64,000 nucleotides of DNA from Hellea sp. (GTDB lineage Bacteria; Pseudomonadota; Alphaproteobacteria; Caulobacterales; Maricaulaceae): assembly GCA_013002305.1 (NCBI GenBank), contig JABDKG010000087.1, forward strand, positions 1 to 64,000, read 5' to 3'. Of this stretch, positions 28,247 to 37,297 are shown piece by piece. Positions within the stretch are counted from its first letter, which is position 1; each line of letters opens with the position of its first letter. Under the pieces are notes generated by a model. That model saw only the letters and a list, made by a program, of their open reading frames with translations. It searched no databases and was not told the origin of the DNA. The position numbers and the translations under genes are program-made.

Positions 28247-29626
28247 GTGGCTGGAGCAAAAGTTGATTTAACACAAGGATCAATTCCCAAGCATGTTTTA
28301 CGTATGCTTGGGCCGTTTGCGATCGCAATTGTCGCGTTAATGTCCGCCGGTCTCGTTGACACTTGGTATCTAGGAAATTTGACTGATGAGGCCCGACCGG
28401 ATCTTGGTGTTTGGGCGCTTGCCGCTGTCGGTATTGCTTTTCCGCTGACATTTTTGGGCAATTCAGCCAATATAGGTCTTGGTGCGGGAACTATGTCCGC
28501 GATTAGTCGTGCAATCGGTCAAGATGAGATGGGAAGGGCGCGGCGGCACGCGGCATCTGCAATTGTTTTCGCGCTTTTAGTCATGACCGGATTGGTGACA
28601 ATCATGTATTTGGGTATGCCCTTCATGCTCGAATTTTACAACGATAACGATCCGGCTGTGATCGTAATGGCGCGCGATTATCTAGTTATTTCCTTTCCCG
28701 GGCTAGTCATCGTTTCCATAGCAATGATGTGCAATAATGTACTACGCGCGGGCGGGGAGGCCGCACTTCCTAGTGCGATTATGATTCTCGGAGCAATAAT
28801 TAATATTATTCTAGATCCGTTTTTAATCTACGGAATCGGACCTTTCCCGCGCATGGAAGTACAAGGTGCTGCGCTTGCGACCGTCTTGGGTAATAGTATA
28901 GCGGCTATCTTTGGCCTATATCTGACCGTTATTCTTAGAAAAGCCATTGATTTTAAAGAATTTTCGCTCCGTTCTTTTCGTAACGCTGTAAAGGTAATCG
29001 GGGCTGTGGGCGTTCCGGCCATGGGTACAAATATAATCGTACCGATAGCGACGGCAATCGGGGTTGCTATCATTTCTCAGAACCTGACGACCGTGGACGT
29101 AGCAGCATTTACGTTAACAATGCGGTTGGAGATAATCTCCGTTGGACTTCTATATGCATTGTCGGCTTGTATAGGCGCGATCACCGGGCAAAACGGCGGA
29201 GCAGGCCTAACAGATCGGGTTCGGTCAACGTTTAAAGCCTGTTATTGGATAAGTTTCATTTGGGGGACTATGATTGCCTTGGTCTTGACTTTGATAGGTC
29301 CGTGGCTTGTCGGGCAATTTAACTCGGACCCAGAGCTCATCGCCAAGGCGACGCCTTATTTTTATATCGTTCCTATTACAGTTTTTGCTTATGGTTTTGT
29401 ATTCGTCAGTGCCGCGGGACTAAACGCGCTCGGACGACCCAAATTTGGATTAATCTACACGATTATCAGATCTCTGATTTTATATATCGCGCTTGTTTAT
29501 ATCGGTGTCAAACTAGACGGTATCAGAGGCGCATTTATAGGAATCGCGGCGGCTAATTTGATTTCAGGTTTTATTGCGATGGGCTGGACATTAAAGAAAG
29601 CGCCGATGATAGCCGTCAAAAGCTAG
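28247..29626 (+). CDS. MATE family efflux transporter
   Basis: A 459-residue polytopic inner-membrane protein with about 12 hydrophobic helices in two similar halves, typical of MATE (NorM/DinF) cation-coupled multidrug exporters. N-terminal features are TQGSIPKHVLRMLGP and the first-helix segment GLVDTWYLGNL; the pseudo-repeat starts around residue 240. The start is GTG at 28247, 3 bases after the maeB stop, so it is probably in the maeB transcript. Its stop lies in CTAG, shared with the convergent Mpo1-like gene. Substrate unknown. Confidence 0.9.
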   Translation: MAGAKVDLTQGSIPKHVLRMLGPFAIAIVALMSAGLVDTWYLGNLTDEARPDLGVWALAAVGIAFPLTFLGNSANIGLGAGTMSAISRAIGQDEMGRARRHAASAIVFALLVMTGLVTIMYLGMPFMLEFYNDNDPAVIVMARDYLVISFPGLVIVSIAMMCNNVLRAGGEAALPSAIMILGAIINIILDPFLIYGIGPFPRMEVQGAALATVLGNSIAAIFGLYLTVILRKAIDFKEFSLRSFRNAVKVIGAVGVPAMGTNIIVPIATAIGVAIISQNLTTVDVAAFTLTMRLEIISVGLLYALSACIGAITGQNGGAGLTDRVRSTFKACYWISFIWGTMIALVLTLIGPWLVGQFNSDPELIAKATPYFYIVPITVFAYGFVFVSAAGLNALGRPKFGLIYTIIRSLILYIALVYIGVKLDGIRGAFIGIAAANLISGFIAMGWTLKKAPMIAVKS

Positions 29627-29955
29627 CGAAGTATCGAGACTTTTCCGCGCAGAATATCAAAAAACATCACCCAATCACCGAGAAGACTATAGGCTGGGTG
29701 TTTAAACGTCGCCGGCTTGTTATGCTCGAAAAAGAAATGGCCTACCCAAGCAAAGCCATACCCTAAAACAGGCGTTAGCAATAAATACCACCAATTCTGT
29801 GTCAAGACGACCCATATCCACAATGCGATGATCAATGCCGTTCCGATAAAGTGTAGTCTTCGGCACGTCAGATTCTGATGCTCGGAAAGATAATATGGGT
29901 AAAATGCCTTGAAACTTTTAAAGCCCTGGGAATTTGGTTTTGCTGAATTACTCAT
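29623..29955 (-). CDS. Mpo1-like DUF962 membrane protein
   Basis: A 110-residue membrane protein of the DUF962/Mpo1 family. Four hydrophobic segments and the family histidine motifs are visible (RRLHFIGTAL, VGHFFFEHNKPATFKHP). Yeast Mpo1 is an iron-dependent dioxygenase in alpha-oxidation of 2-hydroxy fatty acids; the same chemistry here is an inference from family membership. It converges with the MATE gene and shares a CTAG stop tetranucleotide. Confidence 0.85.
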   Translation of the reverse strand: MSNSAKPNSQGFKSFKAFYPYYLSEHQNLTCRRLHFIGTALIIALWIWVVLTQNWWYLLLTPVLGYGFAWVGHFFFEHNKPATFKHPAYSLLGDWVMFFDILRGKVSILR

Positions 29956-30016
29956 ATTTCCGCTTTATCAATAATTGCTATGCCAAAAAAGACCAAAATC
30001 TAAATAGTGACCAATT

Positions 30017-30415
30017 ATGCCGTATTATGTTTACGCAATCCGCCTCGATAGAGAGGCTATGGGACGACCTCCGCACAAGGTTCAGGACCAGAATAATCAT
30101 CTGGATTGGGACTACCCAATCCATGATGGATGCGAGTTTTATTATGTTGGCCAGTCCGTCCACAAGCCAGAGTGCCGATTTGAGCAGCACAAATCATGTT
30201 ATGGTCCGGATATAAATTTCAAATGCATCTGCGGTCGCAGACGCCCGATTACCAAAAACGTTTCCAATCGCTACGTCCGCAAATACGGCATGTTTTTGCA
30301 AAATCAGGCCTTTAGGCACCTTAATCCGCTTAAAAGCCGAAAAGCCGCATTACTCGCCGAAGCAACACTAGCCGATAGTCTTCGCGACAATGGACATGTG
30401 GTTTATTTTAATTGA
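30017..30415 (+). CDS. Divergent GIY-YIG-like nuclease-domain protein
   Basis: A 132-residue protein with elements of the GIY-YIG nuclease fold: YYVYAI at the N-terminus (GIY position), then a 30-residue insertion, then FYYVGQSVHKPECRFEQH, which matches the YIG strand and the following Arg-x3-His helix. A conserved-type glutamate lies in ALLAEATLADSL near the C-terminus. The first motif lacks the leading glycine, and the insertion is larger than in UvrC or SLX1 types. The cysteines C39, C51, C60, C69 and C71 might bind metal. It sits alone between the Mpo1-like gene and tRNA-Leu. Nuclease activity is inferred. Confidence 0.55.
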   Translation: MPYYVYAIRLDREAMGRPPHKVQDQNNHLDWDYPIHDGCEFYYVGQSVHKPECRFEQHKSCYGPDINFKCICGRRRPITKNVSNRYVRKYGMFLQNQAFRHLNPLKSRKAALLAEATLADSLRDNGHVVYFN

Positions 30416-30423
30416 TTAAAAAA

Positions 30424-30508
30424 TGGTGCGGGTGAGAAGACTCGAACTTCCACATCCTAAGATACCAGAACCTAAATCTGGCGCGTCTACCAATTCCGCC
30501 ACACCCGC
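30424..30508 (-). tRNA. tRNA-Leu (anticodon TAG)
   Basis: An 85-base class II tRNA on the minus strand. The acceptor is GCGGGTG/CACCCGC, with discriminator A and an encoded CCA (30424-30426). The anticodon stem CCAGA/TCTGG holds the loop TTTAGGT with anticodon TAG, and there is a long variable arm as expected for tRNA-Leu. Confidence 0.95.
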
Positions 30509-30633
30509 ACGTTTCGATGTGATTGGTGCGGGCGCATTTGCCTGTGTTTCAGTTAATCGTCAAGATAATTTTCTTGAGGGCAGGCGCTTTTCTCTTTAGC
30601 AATGATTTTACTAGTTTTTCCCGGAGAATTTGG

Positions 30634-32577
30634 ATGAATGAGGCTCTAAAAACCTATAAGGTCCCAGCGGAGTTTGCGGCAAATGCCAATTTAGACGCCG
30701 CCGGATATAAAGAGCTCTACCAACAATCGATCTCTGACCCAGAAGGATTTTGGCGAGAGCAAGGCAAACGCCTTGATTGGATGTCGCCTTATACGATTGT
30801 CAAAGATGTTAGCTGGGATAAGGCTGATCTTCATGTTAATTGGTACTCTGACGGGGTTCTAAACGTCACTGAGAACTGCCTCGACCGCCATTTGGCAATG
30901 CGCGGCGACAAACCTGCTATTATTTGGGAAGGCAATGATCCGGCCATTTCCAGAACCTTGTCTTTTCGGGAACTTCATTCACAGGTTTGCCGCTTTGCCA
31001 ATGTCATGAAAAAGCTGGGCGTTAAAAAAGGGGACCGGGTTACAATTTATATGCCGATGATCGTTGAAGCTGCATTATCAATGCTGGCCTGTGCCCGTAT
31101 TGGCGCTGTGCATTCAGTGGTTTTTGGCGGGTTCAGTCCTGAAGCGTTGGCAGGCCGTATTGTCGACTGTGACTCCACATTCGTGATCACGGCTGATGAA
31201 GGTCTGCGCGGCAACAAAAAAGTCCCGCTTAAAAAGGCCTGCGATGCGGCTTGTGACATAGCGGGGATTGTTAAAACCGTCCTGACTGTCAAGGCAACCG
31301 GAGGGGATGTCGCCATGAAAGAGGGCCGCGATGTCTGGTATCATGAAGCCGCTGATGGTGTGTCAGACGATTGCCCAGCTGAGCCGATGAATGCTGAAGA
31401 CCCACTGTTCATTCTATATACGTCGGGATCAACCGGAAAACCTAAAGGCGTGCTCCATACTACCGGTGGATATCTGGTTTGGGCGTCGATGACCCACGAA
31501 TATGTCTTCGATCTTAAAGAGGACGACGTTTACTGGTGCAGCGCCGATGTTGGTTGGGTAACAGGGCATAGCTATATCGTTTACGGGCCGCTCGCAAACG
31601 GCACCACAACGGTTATGTATGAAGGCATTCCCACTTATCCGGATGCATCTCGATTCTGGCAAGTGTGCGACAAGCACAAGGTAACATTGTTTTACACGGC
31701 GCCAACCGCCATTCGCGCGCTGATGCGTGAGGGGGAAGGGCCTGTAAATGCGACAAGCAGATCAACGATTCGGTTGCTAGGAACGGTCGGAGAGCCGATA
31801 AATCCTGAAGCTTGGGAATGGTATTTCCATGTTGTGGGGGACGGGCGCTGCCCAATCGTTGATACATGGTGGCAAACCGAAACCGGCGCGGCGATGATTG
31901 TTCCGCTGCCGGGCACGACCGTGATGAAACCGGGCGCCGGATCCCACCCATTCTTCGGAATTGAGCCAGCCCTAGTGGACGCAGAGGGCAATGAGCTGGA
32001 CGGCGAAACTGAAGGTAATTTGATCATCAAGAATTCTTGGCCCGGACAAATGCGGACTGTATATGGTGATCACCAAAGATTTATCGACACTTATTTTTCC
32101 GCCTATCCCGGGAATTACTTTACCGGTGATGGATGTAAGCGCGATGCCGACGGGTTTTACTGGATTACTGGCAGAGTCGATGACGTTATCAATGTCTCTG
32201 GCCACCGCATGGGCACGGCGGAAGTTGAAAGCGCGCTAGTGTCTCATCCTGTTGTGGCTGAGGCCGCTGTTGTCGGATATCCGCATGACATTAAAGGGCA
32301 GGGAATATACGCCTATGTGACGGTTACCGCGGGAACAGACGCTAGCGAGGAACTTTCCCGCGAATTAGTTCACCATGTCCGCAAAGAAATTGGCCCGATT
32401 GCCGCGCCGGACCTCATCCAGTTTGCTCCGGGGCTTCCAAAGACACGATCGGGTAAAATCATGAGACGTATTTTGCGCAAAATTGCCGAGAATAATTTTG
32501 ATAATCTAGGTGACACATCGACATTGGCCGAACCGGAAGTTGTTGACGAACTGGTCAACAGTAGGATGAATAAATAA
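30634..32577 (+). CDS. acs: Acetyl-CoA synthetase (AMP-forming)
   Basis: A 647-residue enzyme activating acetate to acetyl-CoA through acetyl-AMP. Visible motifs are the AMP-binding P-loop [27 protein letters not shown], the hinge region [10 protein letters not shown]-like ([17 protein letters not shown]), and the catalytic C-terminal lysine in [10 protein letters not shown], which is the usual acetylation control site. Length is normal. I chose the ATG at 30634 with a GGAGA ribosome site 7-11 bases ahead; the upstream in-frame stretch overlaps the tRNA promoter region and is not family-like. The sodium:solute symporter downstream may supply acetate. Confidence 0.96.
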   Translation: MNEALKTYKVPAEFAANANLDAAGYKELYQQSISDPEGFWREQGKRLDWMSPYTIVKDVSWDKADLHVNWYSDGVLNVTENCLDRHLAMRGDKPAIIWEGNDPAISRTLSFRELHSQVCRFANVMKKLGVKKGDRVTIYMPMIVEAALSMLACARIGAVHSVVFGGFSPEALAGRIVDCDSTFVITADEGLRGNKKVPLKKACDAACDIAGIVKTVLTVKATGGDVAMKEGRDVWYHEAADGVSDDCPAEPMNAEDPLFILYTSGSTGKPKGVLHTTGGYLVWASMTHEYVFDLKEDDVYWCSADVGWVTGHSYIVYGPLANGTTTVMYEGIPTYPDASRFWQVCDKHKVTLFYTAPTAIRALMREGEGPVNATSRSTIRLLGTVGEPINPEAWEWYFHVVGDGRCPIVDTWWQTETGAAMIVPLPGTTVMKPGAGSHPFFGIEPALVDAEGNELDGETEGNLIIKNSWPGQMRTVYGDHQRFIDTYFSAYPGNYFTGDGCKRDADGFYWITGRVDDVINVSGHRMGTAEVESALVSHPVVAEAAVVGYPHDIKGQGIYAYVTVTAGTDASEELSRELVHHVRKEIGPIAAPDLIQFAPGLPKTRSGKIMRRILRKIAENNFDNLGDTSTLAEPEVVDELVNSRMNK

Positions 32578-32594
32578 GTCTTTGAATTTAAACT

Positions 32595-33767
32595 TTATTT
32601 CAATAAACTTCTCAGGAAATCAAGCTCAGCATGGGCTGTGTGATAATCAACATTCGGCGCGGCAACTCGCAAATCTCTCAGATGTTCCAGAGCATTAATG
32701 AGCTCTTCAAGCGGCGGGCCGCTGGCTGTGACTTGTTTAAGATCGGGTTCCGGAACCGATTTAGACGGGCCATTTATAAATTTCTCGACCAGCATATTAT
32801 GATGCTGCACGGCGGTCCGACCATGGGCTTTGCAAACCTCTAGGTAAAGCGCACATAATGATATGAACCAATCTTTGTTTTTAAATTTTGGCGCCAAGGC
32901 AACAATTTCATCGAGTAAAGGAGCCGTTCCAAGGCATTGTTTAAGGCTGACCTGATCATCCGGCACCATGTAAAGGATCTTTTCTTCAAGTATTTGCGCG
33001 TAATACGGATCATTGCCCCGGCACAGCCCGAGCAATAGATCGATCTGATTGATCTCCGCAAAGTCACCGGCATTGGCTCCGCGATAGACGTTGCGACCGA
33101 CGCGGTAGGGCTTGAAATAAGGACGAACGCTGAAATAAAATCGATCAACATCAAGATTGTCGAATAGCTGTTTATTATGAACTGCAACTTCTTCGAGTGC
33201 TTTCTTGGCGTTACTTAAGAGCTCCATGGCCACAGGCGACGATATCCCGATCTTCGATATTTTCATCAAGGCCGATCCGGCGCGTTTGAACGCCATGACG
33301 GCCAAGTGATTCTTGTGATTAAACAACTGCTCGTCTGGTAAGGATGTAAAGCTCTTTGGCTTGCCGCCGATGGCTCGATTATGCGTAGACAAATGGGCCA
33401 TTACGAAGCGTGGGACGACGCCCATCGACGCAGCAATATGCATGCCGAGGGCCGAACAATCATCATAAGGCGAACGTGCTTCGCGGTCCGGATTGGTGAG
33501 CTCATGGCGCCGGAGGGCGGCTAAGAACAATCCAAGATTTCCTAATACATCAAAGGCTTTGTCAAATTGGCGCTCTGTGTTGCCTTCAGCGATAAGCGGG
33601 GCGATCAGCTCACGGCCACGACTTTCTAACTTGCCTTTAATCTTATCACCGACGCCGACGACATTTCCGGGATATTCTTGCGCAAAATATTGCTCTTCAA
33701 GAGCCGTATTCAATTCCACAAATTCAGTACGGATCCAATGATCAAAATCTTCGACGGCCTGACTCAT
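32595..33767 (-). CDS. PrnB-like protein (DUF1864, monodechloroaminopyrrolnitrin synthase family)
   Basis: A 390-residue soluble protein that resembles the PrnB/DUF1864 family. PrnB of Pseudomonas is a haem enzyme of the indoleamine/tryptophan-dioxygenase superfamily that rearranges 7-chlorotryptophan in pyrrolnitrin synthesis. The conserved look is strongest at VVPRFVMAHLSTHNRAIGG, then RFYFSVRPYFKPYRVG, then YRGANAGDFAEINQIDLLLG. No other pyrrolnitrin genes (halogenases, PrnD) are in the window, so the substrate is probably different, perhaps tryptophan or another indole. It lies between acs and the symporter genes on the opposite strand. Confidence 0.7.
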   Translation of the reverse strand: MSQAVEDFDHWIRTEFVELNTALEEQYFAQEYPGNVVGVGDKIKGKLESRGRELIAPLIAEGNTERQFDKAFDVLGNLGLFLAALRRHELTNPDREARSPYDDCSALGMHIAASMGVVPRFVMAHLSTHNRAIGGKPKSFTSLPDEQLFNHKNHLAVMAFKRAGSALMKISKIGISSPVAMELLSNAKKALEEVAVHNKQLFDNLDVDRFYFSVRPYFKPYRVGRNVYRGANAGDFAEINQIDLLLGLCRGNDPYYAQILEEKILYMVPDDQVSLKQCLGTAPLLDEIVALAPKFKNKDWFISLCALYLEVCKAHGRTAVQHHNMLVEKFINGPSKSVPEPDLKQVTASGPPLEELINALEHLRDLRVAAPNVDYHTAHAELDFLRSLLK

Positions 33768-33886
33768 ATACCAACCATATCATCCGATTGGGAATAGGGA
33801 AGGCGGTTAAATAGCCTCTTTTCCATTTTTTTATCGTTTGCAAAGATTTGGAGTCGGGCTTAGCTAGCTTAAATAGGGGAGAGAAT

Positions 33887-34159
33887 ATGTCATCAACGGA
33901 ACTGAATTCCGGCCCGGATAAGGACGGATATTGGCGTGCCACAATTCGATTGACAATCAGTTTGCTGATAATCTGGTTTCTTGTCTCCTATGGCGCTGGG
34001 ATATTATTCAAAGAACACCTCGATAATCTTTCGTTCTTTGGCGCGCCCTTGGGGTTCTGGATGTCGCAAAACGGTTCCATCTATGTGTTTGTTATCCTGA
34101 TTTTTTATTATTGCCGCAAAATGAACCAGTATGAGAAAAAATTTGGGATCAAGGGCTAG
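33887..34159 (+). CDS. DUF4212 small subunit of sodium:solute symporter
   Basis: A 90-residue membrane protein with two transmembrane helices (about 22-44 and 60-80), the family motif YWRATIRLT and the ending MNQYEKKFGIKG. DUF4212 proteins occur directly before a large SSS-family permease and are regarded as its small partner, as here with a 2-base gap. The start is the ATG at 33887 with a strong GGGGAGAG ribosome site; an in-frame ATG at 33848 has none. Confidence 0.9.
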   Translation: MSSTELNSGPDKDGYWRATIRLTISLLIIWFLVSYGAGILFKEHLDNLSFFGAPLGFWMSQNGSIYVFVILIFYYCRKMNQYEKKFGIKG

Positions 34160-34161
34160 TC

Positions 34162-35928
34162 GTGGTTGATCCTTGGACAATATTTTGGGTCACTGCGACC
34201 TTTGGGCTTTATATCCTCATCGCCATATGGGCCCGCGCAGGCTCCACAAGCGATTTTTACGTCGCCGGGCACGATGTGCACCCAACTGTCAATGGTATGG
34301 CCACAGCCGCCGACTGGATGAGCGCTGCGTCGTTTCTGTCTATGGCAGGTATAATTGCTTTTGCAGGATATGGCGGCTCTCCTTATTTGATGGGATGGAC
34401 GGGCGGCTATGTGCTTTTAGCGCTGCTTCTGGCGCCTTATTTGCGAGAGTTTGGCAAGTTCACAGTTCCGGATTTCGTCGGCGATCGTTATTATTCGCAA
34501 ACCGCGCGTCTTATTGCGGTTGTTTGCGCGCTATTTGTTTCATTCACCTATATCGCCGGCCAAATGAAAGGCGTCGGCGTCGCCTTTTCGGGTTTCCTGG
34601 ATATTAGCTACAATCGAGGCATTCTTATCGGCATGGGCATCGTATTTTTCTACGCCGTGCTCGGCGGGATGAAAGGCATTACTTACACCCAAGTCGCGCA
34701 ATATTGCGTAATGATTTTTGCATATACTGTACCGGCGATCTTCATTTCGATGATTATTACGGGCAATCCGATCCCCCAATTAGGTTTCGTGTCGGATGTG
34801 AAAGGAGCCGACGTCAGCGTGCTACAGCAGCTTGACAATGTTGTGACAGACCTAGGATTTGGAAAATATACCGAGTCCGGCCTGAGCAAGATTGATTTGT
34901 TTTGTATTACGGCGGCTTTAATGTTTGGCACAGCAGGACTGCCGCACGTCATTATCCGTTTCTTCACGGTTAAATCGGCCCAAGCAGCTCGTAAGTCTGC
35001 GGGTTGGGCGCTTTTATTTATTGCTATACTTTATACGACAGCGCCGGCCGTAGCTTCATTTGCGCGGCTAAACTTTGTCGATACAGTTAATGAAGCGACC
35101 TATATTTCATCCACACAAAACTATGAAACCGCCTCCAAGGTCATCACGGACAGGGGCGAGAAACCTGTTCCGGAATGGTTTAAAGAATGGGAAAATCGAG
35201 ATTTTCTGACGTTTGAAGACAAAAACGCCGACGGCAAAATGCAATATCGCAACGGTAAAGCAAATGAACTTACAGAGATTGATCGCGATATATTTGTCCT
35301 CGCCAATCCCAGTATTGCAGCGCTTCCCAATTGGGTGATTGGCCTGGTGGTCGCGGGCGGCCTAGCAGCCGCTCTATCGACTGCGGCGGGACTTTTGATG
35401 GTTATCTCCTCGGCAATTTCTCACGATTTATGCCGGCGAACATTTTTTAAGGACATGGACGATAAGACCGAACTCAGGGTCGCGAGATTCGCGGCCGCTG
35501 GCGCCGTCGGATTAGCGGGTTTAATGGGCATATATGTCGATCAATTGGGATTTGTTGCAGAAGTTGTTGCATTTGCGTTTGGACTTGCGGCGGCTTCCTT
35601 ATTCCCGGTGATTTTCCTGGGTGTTTTCTGGAAGCGATTTAACCGGGAGGGCGCCATTGTTGCAATGATTGTGGGAATGACAACAACTTTTGTCTATATT
35701 TGTTACTTCCAATTCTGGAACGGTAACCCAGATAATTACTTGCTTGGCATTTCGCCCAAAGGGATCGGCTTTGCCTTTATGTGGGTGGCAATGATGGTCG
35801 GAGTGGTCGTCGCCAAGTTAACTCCTGCGCCGCCGGAGCATATTCAGGAACTAGTCGCTGATATACGCGTACCAGGTCAAAGGAAAATCCATGGGCCTTC
35901 TGATGAGGAAATGGCGCCTAGTCCATAG
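34162..35928 (+). CDS. Sodium:solute symporter, cation/acetate-type (ActP-like)
   Basis: A 588-residue SSS-family permease with about 13 helices, of the subgroup that pairs with DUF4212. It begins with IAIWARAGSTSDFYVAG and NGMATAADWMSAASFLSMAG and contains LPHVIIRFFTVKSAQAARKS. A soluble loop of about 70 residues (310-380; rich in charged residues) separates two helices and is usual in this subgroup. The start is GTG at 34162. Acetate or a similar short carboxylate is the likely substrate, supported by acs nearby; proline or other solutes are alternatives. Confidence 0.88.
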   Translation: MVDPWTIFWVTATFGLYILIAIWARAGSTSDFYVAGHDVHPTVNGMATAADWMSAASFLSMAGIIAFAGYGGSPYLMGWTGGYVLLALLLAPYLREFGKFTVPDFVGDRYYSQTARLIAVVCALFVSFTYIAGQMKGVGVAFSGFLDISYNRGILIGMGIVFFYAVLGGMKGITYTQVAQYCVMIFAYTVPAIFISMIITGNPIPQLGFVSDVKGADVSVLQQLDNVVTDLGFGKYTESGLSKIDLFCITAALMFGTAGLPHVIIRFFTVKSAQAARKSAGWALLFIAILYTTAPAVASFARLNFVDTVNEATYISSTQNYETASKVITDRGEKPVPEWFKEWENRDFLTFEDKNADGKMQYRNGKANELTEIDRDIFVLANPSIAALPNWVIGLVVAGGLAAALSTAAGLLMVISSAISHDLCRRTFFKDMDDKTELRVARFAAAGAVGLAGLMGIYVDQLGFVAEVVAFAFGLAAASLFPVIFLGVFWKRFNREGAIVAMIVGMTTTFVYICYFQFWNGNPDNYLLGISPKGIGFAFMWVAMMVGVVVAKLTPAPPEHIQELVADIRVPGQRKIHGPSDEEMAPSP

Positions 35929-35943
35929 ACTCAGTTGTGAAGT

Positions 35944-36981
35944 TTATAGGTTGAGACTCTTTTTTACCGTCTCGGCCCAGTCAGCATAGGGTTTTAATAT
36001 TTCGAGGTTTTCAGCCCAATTTATCATTCGATCGCATAGGCGCGTCACTTCTGACGCTGTCACACCAACTTTGTCGCCCTTTAGACAATGTTCGCGGTCC
36101 CACCACTTATTATCCCGGGTTCGATATTCCACCGCTAATTTTAGTCGAAATGAAAGCTGTAAACATCCAGCAACAAAGAAATATTGAAGCGCCTTGTCAG
36201 CCGGCATTCTTTTTCCGAACTTCGGAATAAACTCATTCAGGATCACAACCTCTGATTTGGCGTCTATATTGGTCCATTCATCGCTGATAAAGCAGACTAA
36301 ATCATCAAGCGCGCATCTTTTGCCGCAATCTTCCCAATCGAACCAACGATATTGCCCATTTTCGACAAGGGCATTGCCGGGTCTAGCGTCCCATTTGACG
36401 AAATCTGTTTGGCGAACATCAAATATATTTTTGATCGCCTTGCGTTGCAATATCGGCGGCGAGATATGCAATAGCTTTGATATTTTATCGACGGCGCCAA
36501 TCCTGTGGTCAATCCAGCCATCAACGACACCCAGTCGCGGAACTTTACTTTGCAAACGAGCCCGATGAGCAATTTGCTGAATTTGATATAGGCTTTCCAA
36601 AGCATCACTGACCATAGTTACCCGTTCGGACAGGTCAGATTGCTCATCGATCAAAATCGGGAGACGCTTACCGAATAAGCATTGCTGCACGACCCATTTT
36701 CCATTTCGCGCTATAAAAGCCGGGACCAAACCGGACGGGGAAAGCGCTTTTAGAACTGAAGATTCGACCTTCGCGTCGAACTTGTTACCACGTTTAGCAA
36801 AAGCATAAGTCTCGCCTTTAATTTCCGCAATAAATACGGACCGGCTCTTGCCACCTGGAAATGCGATCCGTGTTGGAACCGTATCAAAAATTCTGCGAGT
36901 CAGATTTTCAATTTCGTCAGCGCGTTTTTCATCGACAAAGTCCGGGCCTTTTTGAGGCTGTGTAAGCGCATGGGCTTTCAT
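35944..36981 (-). CDS. APH-fold kinase-like protein flanking the repeat-protein exporter locus
   Basis: A 345-residue protein with aminoglycoside-phosphotransferase/choline-kinase-fold signatures: an ATP-lysine strand (GETYAFAKRGN), the catalytic loop KWDARPGN (Asp198, Asn203) and the metal-binding segment WFDWEDCG (Asp215). The usual HxD histidine is replaced by Lys or Trp at the corresponding positions. The catalytic spacing is almost the same as in the kinase domain at 43752-45686 (Asp198, Asn203, Asp216), which suggests paralogy. I prefer the ATG at 36981, which has a GGAAG site, over the one at 36996. The substrate is unknown; small molecules, proteins or hydroxylysine residues are possible. 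Confidence 0.65.
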   Translation of the reverse strand: MKAHALTQPQKGPDFVDEKRADEIENLTRRIFDTVPTRIAFPGGKSRSVFIAEIKGETYAFAKRGNKFDAKVESSVLKALSPSGLVPAFIARNGKWVVQQCLFGKRLPILIDEQSDLSERVTMVSDALESLYQIQQIAHRARLQSKVPRLGVVDGWIDHRIGAVDKISKLLHISPPILQRKAIKNIFDVRQTDFVKWDARPGNALVENGQYRWFDWEDCGKRCALDDLVCFISDEWTNIDAKSEVVILNEFIPKFGKRMPADKALQYFFVAGCLQLSFRLKLAVEYRTRDNKWWDREHCLKGDKVGVTASEVTRLCDRMINWAENLEILKPYADWAETVKKSLNL

Positions 36982-37045
36982 TATACTTCCGCTCATATTG
37001 TTATGCGGTGCCCCGCAGGTTCAAACATTATATAATCGAGTAAGT

Positions 37046-37060
37046 TTAAGATAAATTTAA
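37046..37060. promoter_or_regulatory. CtrA-box match TTAA-N7-TTAA
   Basis: TTAAGATAAATTTAA fits the alphaproteobacterial CtrA consensus TTAA-N7-TTAA exactly. It lies 65 bases before the chosen start of the minus-strand kinase-like gene and 240 bases before the repeat-protein gene. The local sequence is AT-rich, so chance is a real possibility. Confidence 0.35.
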
Positions 37061-37226
37061 GTGAGTTTGCCGCCGGATATCGATCTGTTACAATTTGAGA
37101 CGGCATTCGCTTTTGATGTAAGTGATTGGCTCCAAGCTTTCCCCAAAACCCCTGAAAAGCCAGAATTCCCCTGATAATATACGTTCCCAGCCCTGTTTCT
37201 ACTTTTATTCAATTATAATCGCGCTC

Positions 37227-37243
37227 TTGGCACACAAATTGCT
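37227..37243 (+). promoter_or_regulatory. Sigma-54 promoter (-24/-12) of the repeat-protein gene
   Basis: TTGGCACACAAATTGCT matches the sigma-54 consensus TGGCAC-N5-TTGC(A/T), with GG and GC exactly 12 bases apart. Transcription would start near 37254, giving a 5' leader of about 45 bases before the ATG at 37298. Sigma-54 promoters need an enhancer-binding activator; none is encoded nearby. The remaining bases of the 36997-37297 gap show no other gene. Confidence 0.75.
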
Positions 37244-37297
37244 CAACTTTCTCCAATCAAGCGAAGTCATGATGGCAAATCTGTAGGAGGATCTAAA

